Under the pieces are notes generated by a model. It saw nothing but the letters and a program-made list of their open reading frames with translations, did not search any database and had not been told where the DNA came from. The translations under genes were made by a program, and so were the position numbers. Shown one piece after another: positions 23,250-30,762 of a stretch of 37,912 nt of DNA. The stretch's first letter is position 1, and every line of letters begins with the position of its first letter. The stretch comes from Atopobiaceae bacterium. GTDB taxonomy: Bacteria; Actinomycetota; Coriobacteriia; Coriobacteriales; Atopobiaceae. The stretch spans positions 1 to 37,912 of the forward strand of contig JAGAVX010000039.1 in assembly GCA_017941705.1 (NCBI GenBank), written 5' to 3'.

Positions 23250-23753
23250 TCCTGCCGTCTGTTCAAAAGCAGCCCTCTGCGCCTTGCGCGCCGCCCTGCG
23301 CGCACGGAAGAACTCGCGCATGACCTCGGCGCATTCATCTGCGCACACCCCGGGCGTCACAACGAACTCGTGGTTGAGACGAGGGTCATGGCTGACATCA
23401 TAAAGCGTGCCCAACGCTCCGCCCTTTGGGTCTGGCGCCCCGTACACGCAGCGGTCGATGCGGCTGTTGACCATGAGGCCCGCGCACATGAGGCATGGCT
23501 CCACCGTGACGTACACCGTGCACCCCGTGAGGCGCCAACGCTCAAGGGCCTGCGACGCCTGAACCATCGCGGCAAACTCGGCATGGGCCGACGGGTCATG
23601 GTCCAGCTCGCGCCTGTTGTGAGCCCGCGCAACCACCTGCCCGTCGCATACGACCACGGCACCGATGGGAACCTCGCCCTCACACGCAGCCTCTCTGGCC
23701 TCCGCCAGCGCGTAACGCATGTATGTCTCGTCGTCTGAAAGCATGGCTCCCAT
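23238..23753 (-). CDS. tadA: tRNA-specific adenosine deaminase
   Basis: The 171-residue zinc deaminase converts A34 to inosine in tRNA-Arg(ACG). It shows PIGAVVVCDGQVVARAHNRRE, the catalytic HAE (57-59) in PSAHAEFAAM, and EPCLMCAGLM (PCxxC, 86-90), then the TadA-type SRIDRCVYGAPDPKGGALGT. I use the ATG at 23753; an ATG at 23744 is equally possible, and an open extension to 23831 is rejected since it reads into a palindromic repeat. The tail (FFRARRAARKAQRAAFEQ) is basic. It is convergent with the PucR-type gene. Confidence 0.93.
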   Translation of the reverse strand: MGAMLSDDETYMRYALAEAREAACEGEVPIGAVVVCDGQVVARAHNRRELDHDPSAHAEFAAMVQASQALERWRLTGCTVYVTVEPCLMCAGLMVNSRIDRCVYGAPDPKGGALGTLYDVSHDPRLNHEFVVTPGVCADECAEVMREFFRARRAARKAQRAAFEQTAGEAD

Positions 23754-23769
23754 GGTAGCAGTCCCAGTC

Positions 23770-23914
23770 TGGCGCTGCAGCCCCTCGGCCGCCGCCGCCT
23801 CACCTCCCTCGGGCTCACGCTTTCGCCGCAAGTCGTTCAGGGCTGAGGGACTTTTCGGCTACAGAGGTCGCCCGAAGGAGGAGGGGCGACGGCGGCCGAG
23901 GGGCTGCAGCGCCA
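23770..23914. repeat. 145-bp near-palindrome between tadA and the PfkB gene
   Basis: The first 30 bases from 23770 (TGGCGCTGCAGCCCCTCGGC, then CGCCGCCGCC) match the reverse complement of 23885-23914 at 29 of 30 positions. Similarity continues inward with a few mismatches and gaps (CTCC, TCGGGC, GCCG, AAGTC) to a centre near 23842. RNA from either strand would fold into a very long hairpin. It starts only 17 bp before the tadA start codon. There is no transposase and no clear target duplication. It may be a MITE/REP-type element or a regulatory hairpin. Confidence 0.85.
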
Positions 23915-24022
23915 CACCGCTAGCCCTTGCGCATGTGCGACTCACTGAAACCACCTCTATATATGTTGCGGCAAGAAGCATACTATTGGATTATCCGAAA
24001 GCACACTGACGAAGGGGACCCC

Positions 24023-24952
24023 ATGATTCGCACCGTCTGCCTCAACCCCGCCATTGACAAGACCATCCAAGTGCCCAACTTCAAGCTCGACTCTGTCAAT
24101 CGCGTGACCGAGCTTCGTGCTGATGCCGGCGGTAAGGGCATCAATGTCTCCAAGGTCGTCAAAGAGCTTGGCGGCCAGTCCGTAGCCTACGCCATTCTCG
24201 CAGGTGATGCGGGACGCACGATCAAGAGCATGGTCGAGGCCATGGGCATCGAGGTCAAGGCCGTCGAGGTCGAGGGCGAGACCCGCACCAACACCAAGAT
24301 CGTCGACCAGGAGCTCCATACCAACACCGATGTCAACGAGCCTGGCCCTGCGACTACCGAAGCCGACTTCAAGGCCCTCCTCGACATCCTCGTCGCCGAC
24401 ATCGAAGAGGGCGATACGGTTATTCTCGCTGGCTCCATTCCCGCTGGCGCCGCCGTCGACACCTATGCCACATGGGTCAAGGCCTGCAAGGATGCCGGTG
24501 CAAAGGTGTTCCTCGACGCCGACGGCAAGGTGCTTGACCACGGCATTAGCGCTGGCCCCACAATGATCAAACCCAACGACATCGAGCTTTCTGGCATGGT
24601 CGGCCGCGACCTCGACACGCTCGAGAAGATTGACGCCGCAGCACGCGAGATCATGGATCGTGGCGTCGAATGGGTCACGGTCTCGATGGGCGGCGAGGGC
24701 GCCCTGTTTGTGACTCCCGAGAAGACCTACAAGGCCAGCTCGCCCAAGGTCAAGGTTGGTTCGACCGTCGGTGCCGGCGACTCGGTCGTGGCTGCAATTG
24801 CCTATGCGCAGGACCAGAAGCTCGGCATCATCGACACCATCAAGCTTGCCGTGGCAACAGGGTCTGCCAACGTAAGCATGGAGGGCACGCAGGCAGCCCC
24901 GCGCGACCTCGTCGACTCGCTCATCGACCAGGTGGGCATCGAAGAGCTGTAG
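24023..24952 (+). CDS. PfkB-family hexose kinase, 1-phosphofructokinase-like
   Basis: The 309-residue protein opens with IRTVCLNPAIDKTIQVPNF, typical of 1-phosphofructokinase (FruK) and tagatose-6-phosphate kinase (LacC). It has the PfkB signature 1 (ADAGGKGINVSKVVKELGG, 34-51), LAGSIPAG, IKPNDIELSG, and signature 2 with the catalytic aspartate in VGAGDSVVAA (Asp253). It phosphorylates a sugar phosphate in the cytoplasm. No PTS gene is adjacent, so the precise substrate (fructose-1-P, tagatose-6-P or other) is open. A GAAGGGG site precedes the ATG. A terminator follows 25 bp after the stop. Confidence 0.88.
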   Translation: MIRTVCLNPAIDKTIQVPNFKLDSVNRVTELRADAGGKGINVSKVVKELGGQSVAYAILAGDAGRTIKSMVEAMGIEVKAVEVEGETRTNTKIVDQELHTNTDVNEPGPATTEADFKALLDILVADIEEGDTVILAGSIPAGAAVDTYATWVKACKDAGAKVFLDADGKVLDHGISAGPTMIKPNDIELSGMVGRDLDTLEKIDAAAREIMDRGVEWVTVSMGGEGALFVTPEKTYKASSPKVKVGSTVGAGDSVVAAIAYAQDQKLGIIDTIKLAVATGSANVSMEGTQAAPRDLVDSLIDQVGIEEL

Positions 24953-24977
24953 CATCAGTCACATCGGATGTCCAAAG

Positions 24978-25006
24978 GGCCGCTGGAATTTCCAGCGGCC
25001 TTTTTT
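24978..25006 (+). terminator. Rho-independent terminator of the PfkB gene
   Basis: GGCCGCTGGAA (24978-24988) pairs with TTCCAGCGGCC (ending 25000), followed by six T residues. This is a textbook terminator. Confidence 0.93.
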
Positions 25007-25056
25007 GCTGACCAGCGAAAGTAATCGCGCGACTGGGGTATGATAGAGGTTACTGC

Positions 25057-25144
25057 GGAGGGGTGGCAGAGTGGTTGAATGCAGCGGTCTTGAAAACCGC
25101 CGGGCCGAAAGGTCTCGAGGGTTCGAATCCCTCCCCCTCCGCCA
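25057..25144 (+). tRNA. tRNA-Ser (anticodon UGA)
   Basis: The 88-nt sequence folds as a class II tRNA with an encoded CCA end. The acceptor stem is GGAGGGG/CCCCTCC with discriminator G. The anticodon stem-loop is GCGGT-CTTGAAA-ACCGC, giving anticodon TGA (reads UCA serine codons). A long variable arm (CGGGCCGAAAGGTCTCG) and a T-arm GAGGG-TTCGAAT-CCCTC follow. The length and variable arm are as expected for tRNA-Ser. Confidence 0.97.
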
Positions 25145-25155
25145 GATAGAAAGGC

Positions 25156-25180
25156 CTAGTCAGTGAGGGCTGCTGACTAG
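25156..25180 (+). terminator. Hairpin after tRNA-Ser
   Basis: CTAGTCAG (25156-25163) and CTGACTAG (25173-25180) form a perfect 8-bp stem with a 9-nt loop 12 nt past the tRNA, followed by TTAGCGTT. It is a probable transcription end, though the T-run is weak. Confidence 0.6.
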
Positions 25181-25198
25181 TTAGCGTTACCGGCGGTT

Positions 25199-25243
25199 CG
25201 GAGGGTCGTCGATCCGCTCGTGGGCATCGCGACGAATCCCTCC
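25199..25243 (+). other. Stem-loop in the spacer before lemA
   Basis: GGAGGGTCGTCG (starting 25199) pairs with CGACGA and CCCTCC (25230-25243) around an AT bulge. It ends 46 bp before the lemA start and would form a stable hairpin in the lemA leader. Its GGAGGG...CCCTCC arms resemble the tRNA-Ser acceptor and T-arm sequence just upstream, so it might be a decayed partial tRNA duplication. Confidence 0.35.
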
Positions 25244-25289
25244 CCGTCGGACAATCGCAATTTGCATGTACGGAGAAAGGAGCTCCCAC

Positions 25290-25841
25290 ATGAACATCGC
25301 TATCATCTTTATCGTCATTCTTGTAGCTCTCGTAATCTGGTATGTCCAGATTCGCAACGGCATCGTCGTCAAGGACAACCGCTGCGACAACGCATGGCAG
25401 ACCATTGACGCACAGCTTCAGCGCCGTAACGACCTCATCCCGAACCTGGTCGAGACGGTCAAGGGCTACATGAAGCACGAGGCAGACACCCTGCAGGCTG
25501 TCACTGAGGCCCGCGCGGCAGTTGCCGGTGCAAGCACCCCTGAGGCAAAGATGGAGGCCTCTGGTCAGCTCTCCAACGCACTTGGTCACCTCTTCGCGGT
25601 TGCAGAGGCCTATCCCGACCTCAAGGCCAACAGCAACTTTGCGCAGCTGCAGGCTGACCTTACCGACACCGAGAACAAGATCAGCTACGCTCGCATGAGC
25701 TTCAACGACTGCGTGCTCGAGTACAACAACGCCATCGAGACGTTCCCCGGCAACATCGTGGCTGGATCCAAGTTCAAGACGCGTCAGGGCTTTGTCGTCG
25801 AGGACGCCAGCGTGCGCCAGAACCCGACCGTTCAGTTCTAA
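25290..25841 (+). CDS. lemA: LemA family membrane protein
   Basis: The 183-residue protein has an N-terminal membrane helix (IAIIFIVILVALVIWYVQIR), then the long alpha-helical LemA domain with NRCDNAWQTIDAQLQRRNDL, IPNLVETVKGYMKHE, TEARAAVAGA and YPDLKANSNFAQLQADLTDT, ending with NNAIETFPGNIVAG. LemA proteins are anchored with a short outer end and a coiled helical bundle; the biochemical role is unclear. It begins at 25290 behind AAAGGAG. A terminator follows, and no HtpX or TPM-domain partner gene is adjacent, unlike many LemA loci. Confidence 0.93.
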   Translation: MNIAIIFIVILVALVIWYVQIRNGIVVKDNRCDNAWQTIDAQLQRRNDLIPNLVETVKGYMKHEADTLQAVTEARAAVAGASTPEAKMEASGQLSNALGHLFAVAEAYPDLKANSNFAQLQADLTDTENKISYARMSFNDCVLEYNNAIETFPGNIVAGSKFKTRQGFVVEDASVRQNPTVQF

Positions 25842-25867
25842 CGTCCCTACTCAGTTTGCTGAATATT

Positions 25868-25899
25868 GCACCTCCTCGTCACGAGGGGGTGCTTCTTTT
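25868..25899 (+). terminator. Terminator of lemA
   Basis: GCACCTCCTCG and CGAGGGGGTGC form a stem with one mismatch around a TCA loop (25868-25892), followed by TTCTTTT. Confidence 0.85.
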
Positions 25900-26038
25900 A
25901 TCTTGTGGGATTTGTTGTGTACTTATGCAAATTAGCAGATATACATGCTTTTTTGTACTAGGTCAGTGAATGTGGTTCCTCGCTGTTTTTCGTATATTCA
26001 TGTTTGGGTTATTCGTTACTATAGATTAATCTTCACGC

Positions 26039-26305
26039 ATGGATATCGAGCGCAACAGAGTAACAGGCAACTGCCTTCGCAAGCTTCGCAGAGACGCGGG
26101 GTTGACTCAAACACAGCTAGCTGCGCGGCTCCATAAAACACAATCCTTTGTCAGCAAGGTCGAGAATGCCGAGCGGGAGCTCTCTCTCGTCGAATCGTTC
26201 TCATATGCGCAGGCGCTCAGGACCAGTTACAAGACGCTCATCACCATGGTGTACACAGACCTCATGGATGCGGACCTATACGCAGACCTGAACGACAGCC
26301 TGTAG
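26039..26305 (+). CDS. Small XRE-family HTH protein
   Basis: The 88-residue protein is a single Cro/C1-type helix-turn-helix: LRKLRRDAGLTQTQLAARLH with KTQSFVSKVENAERELS following, then a short helical tail (YTDLMDADLYADLNDSL). It is probably a DNA-binding regulator or the antitoxin-like half of a decayed module; no toxin partner is adjacent. No ribosome site is visible. TATAGAT at about 26020 could be a -10 element so close to the ATG that the transcript would be nearly leaderless. The 140 bp upstream are much richer in A and T than neighbouring DNA, which suggests acquired sequence. Confidence 0.75.
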   Translation: MDIERNRVTGNCLRKLRRDAGLTQTQLAARLHKTQSFVSKVENAERELSLVESFSYAQALRTSYKTLITMVYTDLMDADLYADLNDSL

Positions 26306-26422
26306 GGTCCAAAGCGCCCTTCTGGCGGCAAGGCCCGTGCGACAGGCTTTGAAAGTATCCGCTTACGCCTCACGCCACTATCACAGATAGCAGTCTGTTC
26401 GGTTTCACCATCATTACCGACC

Positions 26423-26450
26423 TTGCATATTCCCACCAATACACTAGACT
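26423..26450 (+). promoter_or_regulatory. Possible promoter of the pyridoxamine kinase gene
   Basis: TTGCAT (26423-26428) and TAGACT (26445-26450) are 16 bp apart and lie 46 bp upstream of the start at 26496. The pair is close to a housekeeping promoter. Confidence 0.45.
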
Positions 26451-26495
26451 CAGGCAAAGCATTGGTCCATCAGTCCGTGCAGAGAGGAAAGTCCC

Positions 26496-27371
26496 ATGAA
26501 CAATGCTAGAGGTATGTACCTGTACAGACGCGACGGCGCCTATATTCCGCGTATCGCCGCAGTCCACGACCTGTGTGGCTACGGCAAGTGCTCGCTCGGC
26601 GTGGCAATCCCCGTGCTGAGCGCCGCAGGATGCGACGTATGCCCGCTCCCCACGTCGCTGTTCTCCGCTCACACGCGCTTCCCGGTCTTTCACATGCATG
26701 ACACGACCGACATGCTGACGCCCTATCTTGATGCCTGGGCAGCCGAAGGCATCGAGCTCGATGCGATCTACTCGGGATTCCTTGGCGCGGCCGAGCAGGT
26801 CGGCGCCATCAAGAGGCTCTATCGCGAGCATCCCCAAGCCCTGCGCATCGTCGATCCCGTCATGGGCGATGGCGGCAAGCAGTATCCCACCTATACCGAC
26901 GAGCTGTGCGCTGCGATGGGCGAGCTGGTCGATGGTGCGGACATCCTCACCCCCAACCTCACCGAGGCATCGATTCTCACTGGTATCCCCTATCAGGGCC
27001 AGGACGTCGACGAGGCATACGTGCACACCGTCATTGACGCCCTCGTCGATCAAGGGGCCAAGTGCGTCGTGCTCAAGGGAATCGTCCATGAGGGAGAGGC
27101 GATCATTCGCAACTATGTTGCCGGCTCTGACCTCGAATTCGAGGAGATAAGCGGGGAGCTGCTGCCGTTCATGCTGCATGGCACTGGCGACCTGTTCGCA
27201 AGCTCGCTGCTGGCTGCCATTATGGCTGGTAAGCCTCTGCACGATGCCGTCGCCTTCGCCAGCTCGTTTGTCTGCGACGCCATGCGCATCACGTGCAAGC
27301 AACCTGACTATGAGGTTCGCGGCGTAAGCTTCGAGTCGCTTTTGGGTGACGTTGCCGCCCTGCTCGGCTAG
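26496..27371 (+). CDS. Pyridoxamine/pyridoxal kinase (PdxK/PdxY-type)
   Basis: The 291-residue ribokinase-fold enzyme shows AAVHDLCGYGKCSLGVAIPV, LPTSLFSAHTRFPVF, IYSGFLGAAEQV, IVDPVMGDGGKQY (118-130), DILTPNLTEASILTG and the catalytic HGTGDLFASS (228-237). These are characteristic of pyridoxamine kinases that salvage vitamin B6 to PLP. Several PLP enzymes are encoded nearby, but co-regulation is not shown. AGAGGAAAG precedes the ATG. A terminator lies 34 bp past the stop. Confidence 0.9.
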   Translation: MNNARGMYLYRRDGAYIPRIAAVHDLCGYGKCSLGVAIPVLSAAGCDVCPLPTSLFSAHTRFPVFHMHDTTDMLTPYLDAWAAEGIELDAIYSGFLGAAEQVGAIKRLYREHPQALRIVDPVMGDGGKQYPTYTDELCAAMGELVDGADILTPNLTEASILTGIPYQGQDVDEAYVHTVIDALVDQGAKCVVLKGIVHEGEAIIRNYVAGSDLEFEEISGELLPFMLHGTGDLFASSLLAAIMAGKPLHDAVAFASSFVCDAMRITCKQPDYEVRGVSFESLLGDVAALLG

Positions 27372-27404
27372 CAGTCTAAGCAGACAGCCAATCGTTCATA
27401 CGCG

Positions 27405-27433
27405 AGGCGGCCCCTCATGGGGCCGCCTTTTTC
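27405..27433. terminator. Bidirectional terminator between the B6 kinase and TetR genes
   Basis: AGGCGGCCCC and GGGGCCGCCT form a perfect 10-bp stem with a TCAT loop, followed by TTTTC on the plus strand. It stands between convergent genes and should end the kinase transcript; on the minus strand the downstream T-run is weak. Confidence 0.9.
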
Positions 27434-27456
27434 ATAACTAGAGGAGAGTGTGCCGC

Positions 27457-28101
27457 CTAGTCGTTCTCTGTCTGAGCCGCATCCTGCGAAGAGCGGCGCT
27501 TGCGGTACCTCAGCGCAGCACAAGCGGCATCGCCAACCCTGCAGATGGGCACATCGGGTTGCAGTCGAAGCTCGCCGAGGATGCCGAGCGCCACGAAGCG
27601 CGCATGCTCGCGCAGGGAGTCGTCGTCTCCCCTGCCGTACTTTGCAAGCAGGCCATGATTCACGATAAAGCCTGCCAACTCGTTTGACGCCTTGACGTTG
27701 AGGAAGTCCTGCAGACCGGTCTCGTCAAGAACATGCCACTGGGGACGCTTGGTCCCATCCTCTTCGTACAGCCAGTCGTGGACACACTCCACGATGGTAC
27801 GAACAGAAGCCTCTCTATCGTCAAACGAGGTACAGCGCTGGCCGATGATCGCCATGAGATCGTCAACGTACGACAAGACGATAGACTCGTTGAGCTCTTC
27901 CTTGCCACCAAAGTAATAGTAGAACAGGCCGCGTGTGATGCCCATTGCTGTAGTGACGTCGGTCACAGAGACCTTGGCTGCGTTTCCACGTTCTGCCAAG
28001 TCGCGTGCGCACCGAACCAAGCGATCGCGCTTTGCATCATACCTGTTGGATTCGTCGGCAAAGTTCCGACGCGTCCTTTCCACTCTCATCATTGATGTCA
28101 C
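27457..28101 (-). CDS. TetR-family transcriptional regulator
   Basis: The 214-residue protein has the TetR N-terminal DNA-binding domain: LVRCARDLAERGNAAKVSVT, then the recognition helix region TDVTTAMGITRGLFYYYFGG with KEELNESIV. The ligand-binding half is not recognised. I start it at the GTG at 28101 because AAAGGG precedes it by 5 nt; a TTG at 28119 would add six residues. A palindrome at 28141-28155 in its promoter region suggests autoregulation. It has no adjacent divergent target with an obvious efflux or metabolic role, so the regulon is unknown. Confidence 0.82.
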   Translation of the reverse strand: MTSMMRVERTRRNFADESNRYDAKRDRLVRCARDLAERGNAAKVSVTDVTTAMGITRGLFYYYFGGKEELNESIVLSYVDDLMAIIGQRCTSFDDREASVRTIVECVHDWLYEEDGTKRPQWHVLDETGLQDFLNVKASNELAGFIVNHGLLAKYGRGDDDSLREHARFVALGILGELRLQPDVPICRVGDAACAALRYRKRRSSQDAAQTEND

Positions 28102-28140
28102 GGTGACCCTTTCTTGCAACGCCTAGAAAAGAAGAGGGGT

Positions 28141-28155
28141 TTGACAGCCTGTCAA
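28141..28155. promoter_or_regulatory. TetR operator candidate
   Basis: TTGACAG-C-CTGTCAA is a perfect 7-1-7 palindrome 40 bp upstream of the TetR start codon. AGCCT-TGAC-AGGCT overlaps it on the minus strand, giving an extended symmetric site. TTGACA also looks like a -35 element, so repressor binding would block the promoter. The next 190 bp to 28349 are AT-rich and show no gene. Confidence 0.5.
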
Positions 28156-28349
28156 GGCTGACACCAAGTGCACCATAAGGCGCATCTCTCTCAACTTGTT
28201 CATATAATATGTTATCGCAATATCGAGTAACTTAAATATAGATTGTTATTAATCACTTTTCTTGCAATTTTTATGTCAGTGGCGAGACTCTTTGCGTCCT
28301 GGCAAAATGGCCTTCTTTGGAAGGCGCGAAATACTGAGGGGATAGACGC

Positions 28350-29372
28350 CTACTGCCTTGCTTGGGAATCGGTCTCCGTCGACCCGTCCTCACCGATGGT
28401 GCCGCGCTCTGCCTGTTCCTGCTCAGTACGCTCCTGCTCCAGGCGCTCCTGCTCGGCACGCTCCTGGGCCAACTGCTCTGCCTCGGCAAGCATGCTGCTT
28501 ACCGTACTGGGAAGAGTCTCCTTGTCCTCGGTCGCTGCCAAGACGTTCTTGGCAACCAGCGCGCCGTTGTCACCGATGACATAGCTGATAATCGTGGCTG
28601 GCGTCGACTTGGAGGTGATGGCGTCGTGGAGGCGCTCCTGCGTCACGCTGTCGACGCCCGTGATCGAGCAGTCAAATCGCACGCCGTCACCCGCCGCCGA
28701 CTTGGTCCAGACAAAGGTCATGAAAGGCGCCGCCGCATCCGTAGGACGAAGGAACCCAAAGAAACGCGACTTCTGAAAGTGCCCTGCCTCGTCGCGACGG
28801 ACGCGCACGTGATAGACGACCGTGTCGACGTTGGGGTTGAGCAGCGCGTTGACCGCAAGCGCCGACGCCTGCACCTGAGCCGTCGCAAAGGCCTCGAGTT
28901 CGCTCGAAGATGCGCTGTCGGTCACGGTGACCTCGATGCGATGCGTGTGCTCATCGGCTTCCTGCACCGAGAACTCCGAAGGATACTGCGTGAATCCGCC
29001 ACCCCACTCGACGCCCATGTTGAGTGCCGAGACCACCGAGCGCATGCTCGCATCCTCGGCAAGCGTCGTGGTCGTCACGCGGCGCACGTAACCCCAGCCG
29101 ACCTGCATGATCACGACCGCGGCCAAGAAGACCGCGATGAATGCGATGGCTGAGCGCGTGATGAGCTGGTCTGTGTTGGCACCCGAGGGGTCTTCGCCGG
29201 CGAGCGGGTCGACGTCGACGCTCGCGCCCTTCTCCTTGCGGCGCGAATGCTGCACTTGTGCCAGGTCCTCGTTGGTGTGCCCCGTCTCGTCGACGATCGA
29301 GAAGAGCTCCTCGGCCTCATCGCCCGAAAGCGCACCACGCGTGGTACGTTTGACCTCAACGCTCTTGGCCAT
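28350..29372 (-). CDS. Single-pass membrane protein of unknown function with charged C-terminal coiled coil
   Basis: The 340-residue product has a charged N-terminal cytoplasmic part (1-70), one membrane helix (about 74-95, SAIAFIAVFLAAVVIMQVGW), a mixed alpha/beta outer domain with RRVTTTTLAEDASMRSVVSA, FSVQEADEHTHRIEVTVTD and VWTKSAAGDGVRFDCSITGV, and a Glu/Gln/Arg-rich coiled coil near the C-terminus (about 293-325). I do not recognise a family. The start at 29372 follows GAAAGAGAG; TATACT on the minus strand at 29423-29428 could be its -10. No neighbour suggests a role. Confidence 0.6.
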   Translation of the reverse strand: MAKSVEVKRTTRGALSGDEAEELFSIVDETGHTNEDLAQVQHSRRKEKGASVDVDPLAGEDPSGANTDQLITRSAIAFIAVFLAAVVIMQVGWGYVRRVTTTTLAEDASMRSVVSALNMGVEWGGGFTQYPSEFSVQEADEHTHRIEVTVTDSASSSELEAFATAQVQASALAVNALLNPNVDTVVYHVRVRRDEAGHFQKSRFFGFLRPTDAAAPFMTFVWTKSAAGDGVRFDCSITGVDSVTQERLHDAITSKSTPATIISYVIGDNGALVAKNVLAATEDKETLPSTVSSMLAEAEQLAQERAEQERLEQERTEQEQAERGTIGEDGSTETDSQARQ

Positions 29373-29644
29373 GCACTCTCTTTCTCCATGGGCGGCGTGC
29401 CCGATTGGCACCTAGTTGTAAAAGTATACGCACTTGTCGGTGCTGCGAGGACAAGGGCACCAGCTCTTCATGCCTTGAGCAGAGCGAGGCTGGGTTTACG
29501 GCGTACTTCCCTGATGCGGCAAACCTAGCCTCACCATCTCCAGAGCGAGCATATACCGACGTCAACAAACAACGGATACAACAGCCCTTGTCGCCCTGAC
29601 GTGACACGATGACATGCGTAGAACAGTGAGAAAGGATCCTGCGC

Positions 29645-29911
29645 ATGTCCCAGCGAGCCAATGCCCCATGTGACAGGGCGACTGTCCGCCGCACCCTCAG
29701 TTGGTTTTGGTGGGTTACCAAGAAGAAGCCTTCCGCGACCTTCATGGCGGTATTTACCAGCGTAGCCTACACCGCACTGCTCAACTACGCCAACACCTTT
29801 GTGATGGGCCGCATCGTGGAGGACGGCACCTACGCCGAGCTCAGCAAGGCCAGCGGCACCTACGAGAGCCTCTGGGACCGCCAGACGGGAGCGTTCCTGG
29901 AGGCGGAGTGA
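29645..29911 (+). pseudogene. Internally deleted ABC exporter (88 codons left)
   Basis: The open frame joins the N-terminal membrane part of an ABC exporter (TLSWFWWVTKKKPSATFMAV through TALLNYANTFVMG) directly to the extreme C-terminus of the nucleotide-binding domain (RIVEDGTYAELSKASGTYES and LWDRQTGAFLEAE). Walker A, Walker B and the signature motif are missing. The junction falls at MGRIV, a word expected both in the first membrane helix and in the C-terminal GRIVEDG segment, so deletion between short repeats is likely. The ATG and its AAAGGA site are intact, so a small membrane peptide could still be made. A related C-terminal fragment is at 37199-37360. Confidence 0.8.
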
Positions 29912-30079
29912 GTGTACCCGTCGCATGTTCCTCCTTACTTGATCGACCGGGAACATGAGCCAGTATCTACTGGTTGAAGATATGTCAGTTGTAAGCCACT
30001 AAAAACATGCCCCCGGAGGACAACGGCATTGAAGTATCCCTAGGTATCGCTAGCCATCCATTTCACGGGAACTGCACAG

Positions 30080-30754
30080 ATGCTCTGGTTCTTCGAGGGG
30101 ACGCCTGACGAGTACGCCATCGAGGCACACATGCCACGCCGCTACCGCAACACCACGCTCGTCACCGCCATGACCGAGCTCAACATGATCGACCACCTGG
30201 GCTGCGGCATAGAGCGCATGAGCCGTTCTCAGGCAAGCCGTTACCTTTCGCTCCCCGAGTACGACCTCTCAAACCCAGGCGAGGTGAGGCTCACCATCTG
30301 GGGCAGCGTCGTCGACGAGGCTTACACGGCAATGCTCATGCAGCGCTCTGACCTACCCTTCGACGAGGTCATGGCACTCGACCGGATCCAGAAGGGTCGC
30401 CCCATAGCCGATGACATGCTCTGCAGGCTCAGGCGCAAGGGGCTCGTAGAGGGACGGAAGGGCCAACTACGAGTCGCGGCATCGGTAGCAGAGTCAACGG
30501 GCACAAAGGTGCCATACCTCGGGCTCCGCGGCCATAGCGACGAGTACTGCATGGGCGTCATCAATGACCTGCTCCACTCCAGCGGGCCATTGACCCGCCA
30601 CGACGTGGACGCAGCGGTGTTCCCGCTCCTCTCCGTGTCGCTTACGCACGAGCAGAAGACAAATCGAGTTGACTACCTCCTCAAGAAGATGAGACGAGAG
30701 GGGAAGATTCAGTCCGTCTGGGCTGACGGACGCAGGGTTTGGGAGCTCACGTAG
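30080..30754 (+). pseudogene. 5'-truncated AlbA_2/RecG-like transcriptional regulator remnant
   Basis: The 224-codon frame matches the C-terminal half of 'divergent AAA / ATP-binding' regulators: MPRRYRNTTLVTAMTELNMI, GCGIERM, then a polar stretch and a winged-helix-like end (GPLTRHDVDAAVFPLLSVSL, VDYLLKKMRREGKIQSVW). The AlbA_2 domain and most of the ATPase region are missing, and the same frame is closed by a stop 37 bp upstream. Full members have about 450-550 residues. It is probably a decayed gene; expression of the winged-helix part cannot be excluded. Confidence 0.7.
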
Positions 30755-30762
30755 ACCCAGGT

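Noticed and set aside
23754-23831. Longer tadA with a start at 23831
   Set aside because: The extension reads through the arm of the 145-bp palindrome and gives a low-complexity Arg/Glu/Gly/Ala sequence absent from TadA proteins.
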